DNA of 64,000 bases from Klebsormidium nitens (lineage: Eukaryota; Streptophyta; Klebsormidiophyceae; Klebsormidiales; Klebsormidiaceae). Positions within the stretch are counted from its first letter, which is position 1; each line of letters opens with the position of its first letter. This document shows positions 10,097 through 22,122 of this stretch, piece by piece. The notes below the pieces were generated by a model, which did not search any database, was not told the origin of the DNA, and saw only the letters and a program-made list of their open reading frames with translations. The stretch is from assembly GCA_000708835.1 (NCBI GenBank), contig DF237010.1, positions 182,351 through 246,350 on the forward strand. Reading direction: 5' to 3'. A program made the translations under genes and the position numbers.

Positions 10097-13000
10097 TTAC
10101 GGCTGGTTTCTTGGATTATCAATCAAAGGTTTCCGAGCCCGACGGGCAAGCCTTTCGTTGAGCATAGCTTCCAGCTCACTGCCAAACTCAGGGTCCCAAC
10201 GACTTATTAAAGCTGGGTCCTCGGCAAACATCACGTAAATAGTCGTGACCCCGGCTTCGATAACGGCAGTCACGAGGCCGATCTGCAAAAGGAAGGTGCA
10301 GCGCTTAGCAACTTTTTTACGCTGTCCTCAAGTCGAAAGCGCTCTCCCAGGAGGCTTGTGTACCCAAACACTGATCTTCGTCGACGCGGGAGGCGTAAGC
10401 GGGATGTCCGCCTCTGGCAATCCAACGGGGCAGAAGACGAGGGCACCCTCCGAATGGGAGCGGAATGGAAACCACAGCTTGAAGACCTCAAGCACGCCGA
10501 TTCACTGCTGTTCTTCACCTCGATAGGCGGTTTTAGGATTGCCAAAAGAGGTTCATTACATATTTAGCACGTCCCACCGCCGGGCTCAAGGTCGCTCAAG
10601 CATGCCTGGCCAACGCTTAGGGCTATTCTGCACCAGCAAAGAAACCTGCTGAACGAAACGCGGTGCCGCTTGTCAACGTAAAATTCTTACGAAACTCTCT
10701 TTCTCGTCTCACAATCAAGCAGACTTTGGAGCAAGACGACGTCTCCATGAAGTTTGCTTGATGACACGGATCCGAGGCCAACGTGCGCTGCATCGCATTC
10801 TCCATCGACCAGACTCCAGCGCACTTCAAGCACGTACAGAATGCAAAGCACGTCAAGCACGAAGCACGCATGGCAATAGCAAATTCCGATCCCTTTCGAG
10901 CCTTTCCCTCACCAGCATCATGCTGAGCAGCGCTCCCGTGACGGCCACGGGGACCGTCCGATCCTCCTGCGTATAGTGCACCCACGTGCCCACAACCGTC
11001 CCGGTGATCAGTCCCCCGAGCGCGACGCTCAGCAGTAACACCGCCCCCGACAGGTCCTGCGCCACCAGGGCCTCGACTCCGGTCTGGTGTCAAGGGAAGG
11101 AGGAGAACCGTTAGCACTGCGACGGAACCGCGGGGTGAAGAGATCAGACCTGCGCCTGCACTGAGCGTCAGGTTTACGTGCTGACTGCACAATAAGTCAC
11201 GGAAACGTTGAGTAGTTTTCATGCAAGCAAATAAGTACACGGCGTCGGGTGTCTCTTTCAGCGACGAGACACGGCTCTTCGACTTGCCAAGGAGCAAAAA
11301 CTTAGTATTATTTTATGTTTTTTGAATTGTTGAAACCCAAAACTTATTGCGGCGAAAGCGGAGGTGACGTAGCAGCGTGTTGTGATTGGTGCAAAGGATG
11401 TCAAGCAGGGATCTCCTACTCTTCAAACACGTCGAAGCCATTCCACGATTATGTGAGAGGACGGTTTGAGCGGGTTCTCAAAGGTCGTTAGCTAGAGAAT
11501 CCGCAGCCAGAGGTGTCAGGGCGTGAGAAAGCGCCGCTCGTTAAGCCGCGAAGCTCAAAGTTGGGTAGACCCAGTGACTCCGGCGCAAGACGTCCTCAAA
11601 GAGTGGAGAGAAAATTGATGATCCACCGAGGAGTGCGGGGCTCACCAGCTGGAACCGCTCCCACGCATCTGTCGATGCCCGGTTGAAACCCTTCCCACCA
11701 ATCGCCATCTGCACGAAAATGAAAGGGCTGTCAAACAAGAGCAGACGGCCAGGTTCTGAAAGAATGAAAAAAGCAACTCGGATGGCACTCGCATCGCCAA
11801 AACTATGAGGACGTAGGACGGCATAAATGCTACTGACAGGACAATGTTTGTGTGCGCTACTTTACGCGCTACTTGATAGAAGCCGGTGACTCAGTGGTGC
11901 CCAAATGTTTGAGCTTCTGAGGCGATTTCGATAGCCCCAATCCTTCTGGGAAGCTCTGCTAACCAGTCCATTCCGAGCGGAGGCAACCATCAGACTCCAC
12001 GAGTAGAGCGTTTGACTGTTCAATCAAACGTGCGGAACGCCAAAACGCTGGGCACAATCCCGGACCGTTCTTGTGAATTTTCAGCAACCATACTACCGAG
12101 CTCGGCCGCGGAATCTAAGTTGTGCTGACGGACGAAAGCCATGCGCCGTTCTTGTGGTTCTCCAGCAATCGTAGTTCCGAGCGCGGCCGCGAGAAAACGA
12201 ACGGGCTGACGGACAAGAATCATGCGCGCGCACTCACGTGGACGTACGCGTACTTGTTGAAGATGCGCACGAAGCCTTCCAAGAGGCCCAGGTAGCAGTC
12301 CAGGCAGCACAGCATGCACTCGTTGGAGCGCATGCGGCCGCGCAACCCCCGGGCCTGCACGGACGGTCCGGGATTGTGAGTTGGGCGACGAAAGCAAAAG
12401 TGATTTACTTGGAAGCTGTTTTACCGGCAAAGCGGGACTCGTTGGAGCGCATCCGGCCACGCAGCCCGCGGGCCTGTACGGACGATTCAACAACTTATCA
12501 GCCGGATAAGCTTGTGAAAGGTTCGTTCACCTCAGAACTGATTTCGCCTCTGCAAATACAGCGAATCAGGGTGAAAGCGGAGGGTGACGGTTTATCTCGT
12601 ACGGTATTACACGTTATCTGTCCGGATTCGGTGGTCTCGGTGCTATGGGCGTTACATCGAAATAAATGGTGTGGGTCTGGTGAAACGTAAAGCATAAATG
12701 ACGAGGTTCCGCCAAGAGATCGATGAAGGGGAATGAGCGACAAAGAACAGCGTCTAAAAGTCCACAATGAGAAACTCGGGCAACAAGCCATGCTGCATGC
12801 CAATGGATGAGCGACCCCAACACAGTTCAGCCAGATCGATTGCTGGGAGAGCCTCGAGAGCTGTTTGCATTGCTAGATCCTCCATTCTTCAATCCAGGCT
12901 CTGGTTTGATCCTGAATGCACACCCGAAGACTGCTCCTCTCTGCTAACTCCAATAAGGTAATCTTGAAAAATGTCTCACCAGCCACCGAAGCGTCCTCAC

Positions 13001-16000
13001 GGGCGGGCTCAAGAGCGACCCAAAACAGACGCTTCCAAATGAGCTGGTCAGCGCCACTACCAGGCCCCGCGAGCTGCGGTGTTCCGGCGGCTGGCCCTCC
13101 CCCCCTGCCAGGAACCACTGCGCAAACGCGCAGGCTGCTGCCACGTGGACGACGTTGTGCGCCACGACGGCGGTCCACAGGAGACTCACCGACAGCAAAA
13201 ACAGCTTGGCCCACTGCGAGGAAGGAAGTGGAAACACATTTGAACGGCCAAGTCTAGATGTAATATTGCCACCTGGTTATAGAAGAAACCAAAACGAACG
13301 ATGTCCAGATGTTTGTGAAAGTGCCGTCCCGGATGCCTTTTTCAATTGCCTACGTCATTCGCACTTTGCAGGTGACGTCAAGTCCCGATGCCCAAACAAA
13401 ATCTTCTGCAGGTCCTCATCGAGCGTGTCTAGCTGCTATGTTTGGGATGCGATAAGGGGTGCGACCTTCTCAAGCGGTGAACGAAAGACTTGTTACCAGT
13501 CGGATATTTTGAGCAGAACGCACGACAGAATCCTGCTCAAAGTACGCATGGTCATAGTCCACGCCAGCCCAGCATCGACAAATACATGACCTGTAGCTGG
13601 CGAAAAGCGTGTTGTTACGAACTTCAACAGTCAAGCAGAGTTCCCTGAGCGACCTCTCATTCCAAGGCCGAACTCGAAATGACAAACCAAAGTTAGCCGC
13701 ATCAAAGGGAAGCCTGAGCAGCTGCGAAAGCATACGTGGTGAAACGTCACTTGCATCAGCACTTGCACCACATGGGAGACGCGAACAGCGGCCCTCCAAG
13801 CTGTGCGCAACTTGCTCATTGAAGTTGAACGTTCAAGTCACGAGAAGGCGACATTGACGTACCCGGTGTTTCTCGGACGAAAGTGCGATGGTCCCTGCGG
13901 CACCGAACGTCCAAAGCGCCAGCCACGCCAGCGAAACGACGCCGACTAGGAACGCGACGTATAGTGTGGACGGGAAATCGCCCACCAGGTCCACCGCTTT
14001 TTGGATGACGAGAGCAGTAAAGGGCAGCCTGTCGGTACAGGAGTGCGCAATCTTGGATGTCAGTATCAGGGGGTGATTCGAACAAGAACCTCTTAAGAAT
14101 CGACTCCGCTAAGCTGATTCCGGGGTCTAGTATCGAGACTCTTGCGAAACATCCTTCGTTCCCGTGCTTGAGCTCAGTAAGTGACTAACCAATTAAAGGC
14201 CAGCGAAGATCTGAAAGGTCTAACGTTCTCGGTTCGACCAGTGACATATCCGGGGCACCCATGCTCCACATTGCTCCTGCGTAAGACCGCAATACGCCGG
14301 TTCAAGTAGTCGGCCTGAGTTGCAAAAGTGTATCGCAAAAATGGTTAGACACAGGCCAAGCCTTCTTACCACCAGCTTCCCTACTGTCCAATTTCGACAG
14401 GAGCAAACTCACACCAGGCTGGATGTTTCACAGGGAAGGAGGGCATCCAAACTATTCGGTCTTGCAACATAGCCATACCGAAAAAGTACCTCGCCCGCTT
14501 CTGTATCATCAATACCCCTCACCTGTCTGTGACCGTAAAGGAGAAGACAAAAGCGACCGCCGCCCCCGCCGCAAACCCGATTCCCCACAGGGGGCTGTGG
14601 TTCCAAAAGAGGAGTACGCTGAGAACAGCCCCAAACGTGCTGACGGAGTGGACTGACATCTTGATCATGTCAGCGGAGCACCGCCGGAAGAGCCACAGCC
14701 AGGCCCAGGTCAGCACGATGCCGAGCCCGGCCGCACCTCCGTACTGCAAAGAGCGGATGGTGGGGGTTTCAGAAGTTGATGGGTGCGTTTGGCCGCTCAA
14801 GCGTTCTAAACCTGGTAAATTGGGGTAACAGAATATGATGGAACTTAAGGGAAGGACAAAAGTGCCAAGACAATGCAGGAAGTAAGGAGAATCGTCATGG
14901 ATCAATGTTTAAACCAAGAACATGACCTGTTTCCTGGCAATTTCTTCCAGAATTCAGGTGGCAATGTTGCAAGCTCACAGGGGAACCCCACAAGATGTTG
15001 CTGTGAACACTGACCCACTTCCTAGTCGGACAAACCCTGCTGCCATAGAAGTACGTGACAATCCAATTCAGGACTGAAAACCCCTCTAGTAAGCCAGCCT
15101 TGAACGGAGAATATGGAGGCCAGAGAACATTGCGGGCTCATAGGTCAAAATGCAGCGTTGCAGGCAGCGCCCAAAGCTAATAGACCCAGTTGTCCTCACC
15201 AGCTTCCTCACTGGCTTTCAGGCAGCTTTCTTCCATTGCCTTTCATTGGGGCGCTAACGTTCTTCAGATGTTTCAAACCTCCAGTGCAATCAAAGCAAAC
15301 GTTACTAAGTGTCGGCTTTCTGACAGCAGCTAAAAAGGCGTCCTACCTGCGGCCAGTAGGTGGTTGTCTGGGAATGTCGATCTGGCCCGTCGAACCTCAT
15401 TTTGCCCCACACAACGAGCGCCCATCCTATCAGGCCAAGATGCCCCAGAAACAGACCCGCCCACAAAACGTCCCGGAACGGCCGCTTTGCATCCCCCCCC
15501 GCCAACGTCAACTCGGGGCGTGTCGCATTGCTCGCACGATGGGGGAGCGCCCGGGGGCTTAGAGGAACCTCCTGAAAACACAGTGGGGACCATTTTGACA
15601 TGACTTTCTCCAAAGGTTTCGAAAGGAGACTGTTAGATTGGGGCCTCTTGGCTGCCTAAGCACGGAAGATGTGTGCGGGCGCTTGGGGGCTGCTCTTGAA
15701 GGGTTGTAAGCTGACAAAATTTTCTGAATCTTGCCAGAACAAGTTGAAAAGTTGTTCATTTTTTTTGACGAAATGCAACTTTAACCCTCCAGTTGAGTTT
15801 GTTGGCTTTTCCTGAATTATGGCACTCATGTCAATTGCTTCCACCCAAATGATATCTCAGTGCCAAAAGTATATCAGGGAAATTCGCATCTTTGTCGCGC
15901 AAACAAGAGCCTGCGCAAATAAGAACAGCTTTGAGAGCTAGCAACACTGCCAAGATCACTCATATCCAACATTGCTGGTTTGCATTCTTGGTTCTCCTCC

Positions 16001-16186
16001 TGCCACCACTGATCCACTTAACAGAATTTCGCATCTTACGGAAAGGATTGCGCACTGCTTGACCACCAGCGCAGGGCTCACCTCGGAATCAAAAGCAGCG
16101 GCTGGGGCTGTGCCCGCATGTCCTGTCTCGGCGTCATCAGAGAAGTTTGAATTGTAAGGAGTGGCAAAAGGCGTGGGCAGAGACAT
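10097..16186 (-). CDS. Choline-transporter-like protein (CTL/SLC44, Pns1-like), multi-pass membrane protein
   Basis: Predicted plasma-membrane or endomembrane transporter of the choline-transporter-like family. Minus-strand exons 16082-16186, 15347-15571, 14523-14743, 13863-14028, 12980-13213, 12238-12354, 11646-11708, 10913-11083 and 10097-10282 join in phase to 495 aa, the length of plant Pns1-like members. After a soluble N-terminus come many hydrophobic segments. Family signatures are seen: ALTSSFGSVCFGSLL, the Cys-rich MRSNECMLCCLDCYLGLLEG followed by FNKYAYV, IGGKGFNRASTDAWERFQ, then GGLITGTVVGTW, and near the end TTIYVMFAEDPALI. The start ATG at 16186 follows no other in-frame ATG. All introns are GT-AG. 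The substrate cannot be told from sequence. Two tandem-repeat tracts flank exon 6. The gene is divergent from FUZ. Confidence 0.9.
12066..12230. repeat. 81-bp tandem duplication in intron 6 of the CTL gene
   Basis: Two diverged copies of about 81 bp (12066-12146 and 12147-12230) share CGTTCTTGTG, CAGCAA, a CGAGC-CGGCCGCG core and GCTGACGGAC at the same spacing. The array ends within 10 bases of the exon 6 donor at 12238. Confidence 0.65.
12318..12487. repeat. Duplication of exon 6 acceptor and first codons in the CTL gene
   Basis: Bases 12318-12370 (start of exon 6 plus its acceptor, read on the minus strand) recur with a few changes at 12437-12487, a 119-bp period. The upstream intronic copy keeps an AG acceptor and the codons for ARGLRGRMRSNE, then diverges where the exon goes on to its Cys-rich block. 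Confidence 0.75.
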
Positions 16187-17407
16187 CGTTTGTCTGCTCA
16201 AAAGGGCTTTGGAGAATCTGCTGTGCCCCAAAAGTGCTAGTTAGGCGCAGCAAAGCCCCAGCGCATTTTGAAGATTGGTGGTGGTGCTTTTCCCAAAGGA
16301 AACCCACCGCTAACCAAGAACGGTTAGTCTTTGGTTGCCTGCCGTTCTACCAGATGAGTACACTTTGCATGTGGTTAGGTGCCCTCAGCAGCTACCAGCT
16401 AGGATCCACCGCCAGTAATGCCCCATTCAATTCCATTCTCTATGGTCCTGCAGTGCGAGCAGCCAAGAAAGCAGCGAATCAGCTCCGGCGACAGCTTGTC
16501 CCTTGCTTTCTAACCCTGCTGCTCCCCTGCTGTGGCTGCGTGACCGTACCTTTACAAAAACCAGAACGGCAAAACTTCTCAACCGAAAGAAACCATAGCT
16601 CCAGCTGAAGCTTGAAGTTGAAGTAAAGACGCATTCCTTTATCTTCCCAAATCTTTCATTCTACCTACTTCATGAATCCTGGTGCTTGAAAGACAGCACA
16701 CTCAGAGGTTGAAGGTACCTAGCTGGCTGCTGTAGTCACAAATCTGGTCATCGTCATGGCGTACCTACACAGTGCCCTAGGTACCTAAACCGTCCTTCAA
16801 AGAAGTTTGCTACTTCAACTTTAAGTTTCAATCGATTCACAACAGATGAAATTGAATGCAATTGCTTTGGCAAGTTCGAGTCCAGCCGGGGTCAGGCCGT
16901 ACACTGCAGAGTCGGTGACCAGTCACCGGTCGGTGGCGTAGGCTGTCCAGTGTCCGGCGCTGAGGTACAATGTACGCCCGGATTGAGTCCCCCGACTGAC
17001 CAAGGCCTAGAGTGGACAGGCTGGCATGTTGGGCCGTACATAGGACGTCATGTCGGCCAACCGGGCACCTTCCGATCTGACCTCAGTCAGCTGTCAGATG
17101 GCTGGGTCATCCTGGCCGTTACAGGTAGAAAGTCAAAGTGCATCGGACGGTTCGAGAGCCACTGTTATGTAATGTCAGCATGCTCGTCGGCGCATCTTGA
17201 ATGAAATCATGTAACCGCTATCTGTGCGCGCGCAGACAGTCGACTCGATCTGGACTCTCGACCCCTGCAAGCCAACTTCAAGTTCAAGAGTTGACAAGGG
17301 GATGCCAAAACTTGCTGGCAAAAGGGGAGCCTTTCAACTTTGAAAAGAGGAAGCCAGGCTGGGTCTTTGTGGCAACTCCCTCGAGCTGATTCCTTGCACG
17401 CATCGCA
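16187..17407. other. Divergent promoter region between CTL and FUZ genes
   Basis: The two genes start 1.2 kb apart and point away from each other. The region has no supported exon. A weak GTACCTA/TACCTAC-rich stretch lies at 16650-16790, and a GGTGAC-CA-GTCACC palindrome at about 16915-16928. No TATA box could be assigned with confidence. Confidence 0.4.
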
Positions 17408-20400
17408 ATGGTCAGTCTGATCTGCCTGCTGGATAATCACGGGACGCCCTTGCTGACGAGACATTATGATAACGGAACTGAGGCGCCATCGTTTCCAACT
17501 CTCGCCCTGCTGAGCACTGTAAGCCGAGAGCCCACATTTCTGTACATCTGCGGTTAAATGAGAATTGCAGAGGAACTTTGGTGCACTTCGGGGCTGAGCC
17601 CTTACATACGTGCGCTTCGTAAAGTGGCCATAAAGCAGCCCCGGGCGTTCTGCCATCAAGGGGTGGTGCTCTTTGAATATCACTCGGAAGCTTCTCATTG
17701 GCTTAAAGTTCACATGGGCAGCTCCCAGATGACCTGACACTTGCTTAAGAACTGATAGCTTGGGGAGATGAGCCAAGCTTTAAATGCATATCATATCTGT
17801 TTCCAGGTTGTCAAGTACAGCGAGCATGGCGGATACCAGCTCGATCAATTTGCCTCAGATAACATGCGGGTTGTGTTCAGGAGGTACGTGCACCACTGAC
17901 ACGAGCTCCCTGCACAAACTGCTTCGATGATAAGGTTGAGAATGTCTAAATGGAAGCCGTAGTAAAGATCGACAACCAGCTCAGTAATGGGGCCCATTAT
18001 CCAAGACACGAGTGCCCGGACCCACAGTTGTGTAAATTGCTTTCAAAGTAATGACACTCAGGTGTACATCGAAATGGACGCCACTGTTCACAAGATCTGA
18101 CCCAATTGCAATGTGGCCACCACCCTTCTCCTTCTTTGTTAATCGAGATCAGACAAACCCCCCGACGGGTCTATTTCAAAGTGACATCTCAATCAGCTGG
18201 ACATGGCCTGTAGAAACACCAGACTCTGGCGCAAGAAGATATTGCCTCAGTAATAATCGACTTTCTGACTCCTGCTTTTTGTGCACAGCTTTCCAGAGGG
18301 CCTTCTCCTGGTGGCAATGACGGGAGACCTGGCAACGCCGGAAAGCGCACTGGGCAGGATGCTACAAAGAATACACGATGCGGTATGTGCTAGACTAGTT
18401 TCCCCCAACCTGTCAATGCTGAACATCTGGTACGTTGCAGGAATGTCAATTGATTACTCATATTATTGAACAGGAGATGGGGGGCGACAGGTGCTCTTGA
18501 TTGATGCAGGGGACTTTAGGAAACAAACTTAGGGATCATTGATTGTTACTTTCGCGTGTGCGCAGATAGTGATGGTCCTGGGGGCGAGCACGCTAAGTGG
18601 AAGCACGGACGCTCTGAAGCGCCAGCTCAAGGTGCACTCTCCCACCCTGTTTGCAAGAAGGCGGCGGCGTGCTGTGCCGCTGGCCACTTTGTGGCCGATG
18701 TACCTAGAGCTTGTGTCGTGACTCAGGCACTTGCAACTTTTCCATAAAACTACACAAAAAGTTAGATTTGTCACTGAGGTTCCACTAACTCTGAAAGTTT
18801 CTTCATATGCGGTGAGCCAGATCTAAGATGAGAGCGTCAAGAAATGGTTAAGTATGATAAGGCTGCATGCCTTCGATGCTGCTGCCTGAACAATTCTCTC
18901 GTCCACCCTTCCCAGAGTGTCGTCCCCCTGGTTGACCGCTTGGCGGGCAGAGCTGGGGCGGCCGACTCCGGAGTGGACATGGTTGAGGTGCAGATTCGCC
19001 TGCTTAGTTGCTGTCTTATCTGCACCCATCGAGCTTCCATCCTCCTGCTGCTGAAGAGCCGTGCTTTCCATGGGACGATCAGACCTCAGATGTGTAGATT
19101 TGCTGCAAATACGCCTCGGGTCATGCCGTTTTCCCGGCCAGAAATGACATTTGGACGTCTGCTTTTGGGTCCCGCAGATCCTGCCCCTGTCCTCTACTGA
19201 GCGCGCCGACCTGCGAGCTGGCGCGTCCTCATTGGCCGCAGCTGCCCACGTGGACCACGTGGCAGTGACTCTGGGCGGCCGCTTCGTGGCCGGAACTCCT
19301 GACTGGTGGGCGCTAGACCCGGGGGGGGTGCTACTGATTCAGCAGCTACTAGCGACGCAGCCGCCGGCGCTGATGAGAGACGTGCCGCTATTCCTGCCTA
19401 AGACGAGCCCCGAGGTGAGTGAAGCAGTCTGGCCTGGCGATCGGTTCCAATGACTTTCTGAGTGAGGGATAGTTGTTAAAAAAGGAAGATCTGTTCAAAC
19501 AGGAAAGGTTTCGCGAGTGCAGATGAAGTATATTCTTAAGCCCATGTTCCTCGGCCCTGCTAATGCCGTGAAAAAGAGGTGCCCTTTTACAAGTTTAAGC
19601 CTGCACCTCCTCAATGCAGTAGCAGATATTGCATCACAGTGGTGAGCGGGAGAGAACGCCCATCTCTAAGACCGAGTTATCGCGCCAAGTGCTGTTCTCC
19701 TCATCTGAAGCTGACGTATGTTTTTAGGTCGCGTTCCGCCTCCTTACTTGCCGACTGACGGCGGAAGCGGAAGTTCTCCTTCTAGGGGGGCCAGAGCTAG
19801 AGCTGACCAAGCTGGCCGTGGTAAGTGACGTCAGACGCTTCTTAAGCGGGAAGACACACCGTTTTAGCCGGCACTTATCCTTTCTAAAGTATTTGCGCTG
19901 ACAAAGATCATTTGGACCGCCAGTGTGGAAGAAGCTACCCAACAGCCGTTCACTGATGTTCACTCTTGTCCGCTTGCAACGTCTTCGATCATTACTCCCT
20001 TCCCTCCGGCTAGCAAACATTGTTGATCCCTACACGGCCGGAACCCCCCGGACACAGGAACGAGTTTGGCTCATACTGGCCCATGAATCAGCAGGATGAG
20101 ATATTTTAGATGGTCATTGTATCAGCTCATTGGCTGCTTTCAATATGTTCGGCTTTGGGGTCAAAACACGCGCAAGGGGTAACAAAGAACCAGAAAACGC
20201 GATCTCCGATTCTACCCGCTCCGTACCCTAACCCACGCTGAATTCCCTAAGTTACCCCACCCGTCTCAGGCGGGTGAGCTTCCTGTTCCCAAGGTTTATG
20301 ACTCCTATAACTCAGAAAGAATCTGTTCTTGCAGCTCGCGAAGGCCGCCTTCCAGGCCACAGCCGCTTCCTTGTACGCGTGCGCCACCCACCTGCCACGT

Positions 20401-22122
20401 GGCTGCACGTCGTCCGTCGCCTTCCCCGACGAGATGCTGATGTGAGTCGTCAGATAAGACGCCCCTCTTATTGCCTTATCCTTCTAAACACATAACTCTA
20501 TGCTGAAGACATAACTTCACGTTTTGTGTTCTCTAGATTGCCAAAGGTCTGCGGCTTTGCGGATTTGCCCATTCGCTTGTTTCTCGCCCAATCGGTTGGT
20601 CCTCGGTCTCCTTCCGCCTCTAGAACTGTACTCCCTGATTAAGTCAGCCTGACGAGGGGCTCTAAGTTTGTCAACCATTTCCATGTAATTCCCGACCAAT
20701 CAAGCTGCGGAGACCTTCTTATCAAGCTTTCGCTTCTAGCTTTGGCGGGACACTTTTTCCGTTCTTCGCATGTGGCTTATAACTAATCAGTGTTCTTGCT
20801 TCCCGCTCCGCAGTTTCGTGTGCATCCGTTCCGACGTCCAACAAGCGTTCCGCTATTGCCCGCCTCTGCCGCCGGAACCGTCCGCAACGGACGATCAAAG
20901 CAGAGCTGCAACGAACTTGCAGAAGGTAAAAGCGTCTCAAGTCCGGCGCATTTCTTGAGTCGCTTTTGGAGGGAAGCCGGTGGGTCGAGCCACTGACCAG
21001 CAATGGCTTCTGATTGTTGAACGCACGTGTTATTTTTTATTCCAAGCCGTTTCAACAGCAGATACAAGCCCATCTGTGCCACACTAAGCCGCATAGCAAC
21101 GTAAAGTGAATATGAAGCCAAGCATAAGGACCGAAGGCCTGTCGGTCGGCCCTAAACCTGACCTTCATCGAGTCTCTGCTGCGCAGTTCATGTACCACGT
21201 AGAAGCCCTCGTCGAACAGCACGCTCGAGACCAGCCGCCGGTGGAAAGCGGAACGCGAACTGAATTGAGCGACGTGGTGCTACGGGAGGAGGTGAGCAGC
21301 GGCGGCCGGCGCTTCCGTCACTCTATTTGTTTTCCGCTTCTTGTTCCGGTTTCGTCTTGGACCGGAACGGGAAAAAACCAAGGCTGCGGCGTATGAATCG
21401 CACATGCTGCCTCATGCGTGTTTTCTCGAAGTTTTCTCATGTAGGCGACAGGTTGCTCTGAGAGGGAAAATTGTGTCACTTGACCGATCCAAGGCACTAC
21501 GGTGGGCTGGCCTATGGAAACGTTTCTTGCGGGATCCCCCTCGATGCCACCCAATCTGCGAGGACCTGCTTCCCGGAAACTTTAAGTTTCAGCGATTTGA
21601 TCATTCACATGACGAACCGTGTCTTCTTAAAGAATAATGAAGCATTCCCAGCTCAACGGAGTGTACTCAATCTGCAGGACCGATGCTACGTGGCGGTCAA
21701 CAGCGGCAACCATACACTGTTTGCGGCTCTGAAGGAAGAGGTGAGAAATTTGGATCTTTGCTGTCCCTTTGCTTCAATCTTATTTTGTATGGTCAAGCAG
21801 GCACTTCATAAGCACTACGTCGTGCAGTGAGATGCCCCAACGTGCGTCAATGAGATCCAATATGACAAGTAAGTCGACATTTGACCTTCAACACTCTGGC
21901 TCGTTTCTTCTTTCCGTCTGCGTTGGCGCCTGAACTTACTTCGACGGTGATCGCGGGTGTTTTTCCCTAGAACCGTCCATTCGGCAGTCTGCTTAGCCGT
22001 GCCGCTTCAAAAACAATATTACCGAAGTTTCCCTCTTTAAACTGCAGGTCCCCTCGTATGCTGCAACCGCGATCGCCAGAGCTGCGCTGCAAGCCGTTCA
22101 GTCTCTGGCCGGCTACACGTAG
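17408..22122 (+). CDS. FUZ: FUZ (fuzzy planar cell polarity) homologue, longin-domain CPLANE protein
   Basis: Predicted homologue of FUZ, which in animals works with INTU and WDPCP (CPLANE) in ciliogenesis and belongs to the MON1/CCZ1/HPS1 longin superfamily. Twelve exons join in phase: 17408-17518, 17807-17883, 18289-18382, 18566-18631, 18916-18987, 19178-19414, 19728-19820, 20335-20441, 20814-20925, 21187-21291, 21678-21740 and 22048-22122. The product is 403 aa; human FUZ is about 418. Aligned features from memory: N-terminal VSLICLLDNHGTPLLTRH; VVFRSFPEGLLLVAMTGD; a central block HVDHVAVTLGGRFVAG, then DWWALDPGGVLL, then MRDVPLFLPKTSPEV and FRLLTCRLTAEAEVLLLGG; and a C-terminal QAVQSLAGYT. 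Exons 4 and 5 use GTGCAC and GTGCAG donors. Orthology is well supported over the centre, less over the C-terminal third. Confidence 0.82.

Noticed and set aside
16187-16231. N-terminal extension of the CTL protein to 16231
   Set aside because: The codon at 16231 is TTG. ATG occurs first at 16186.
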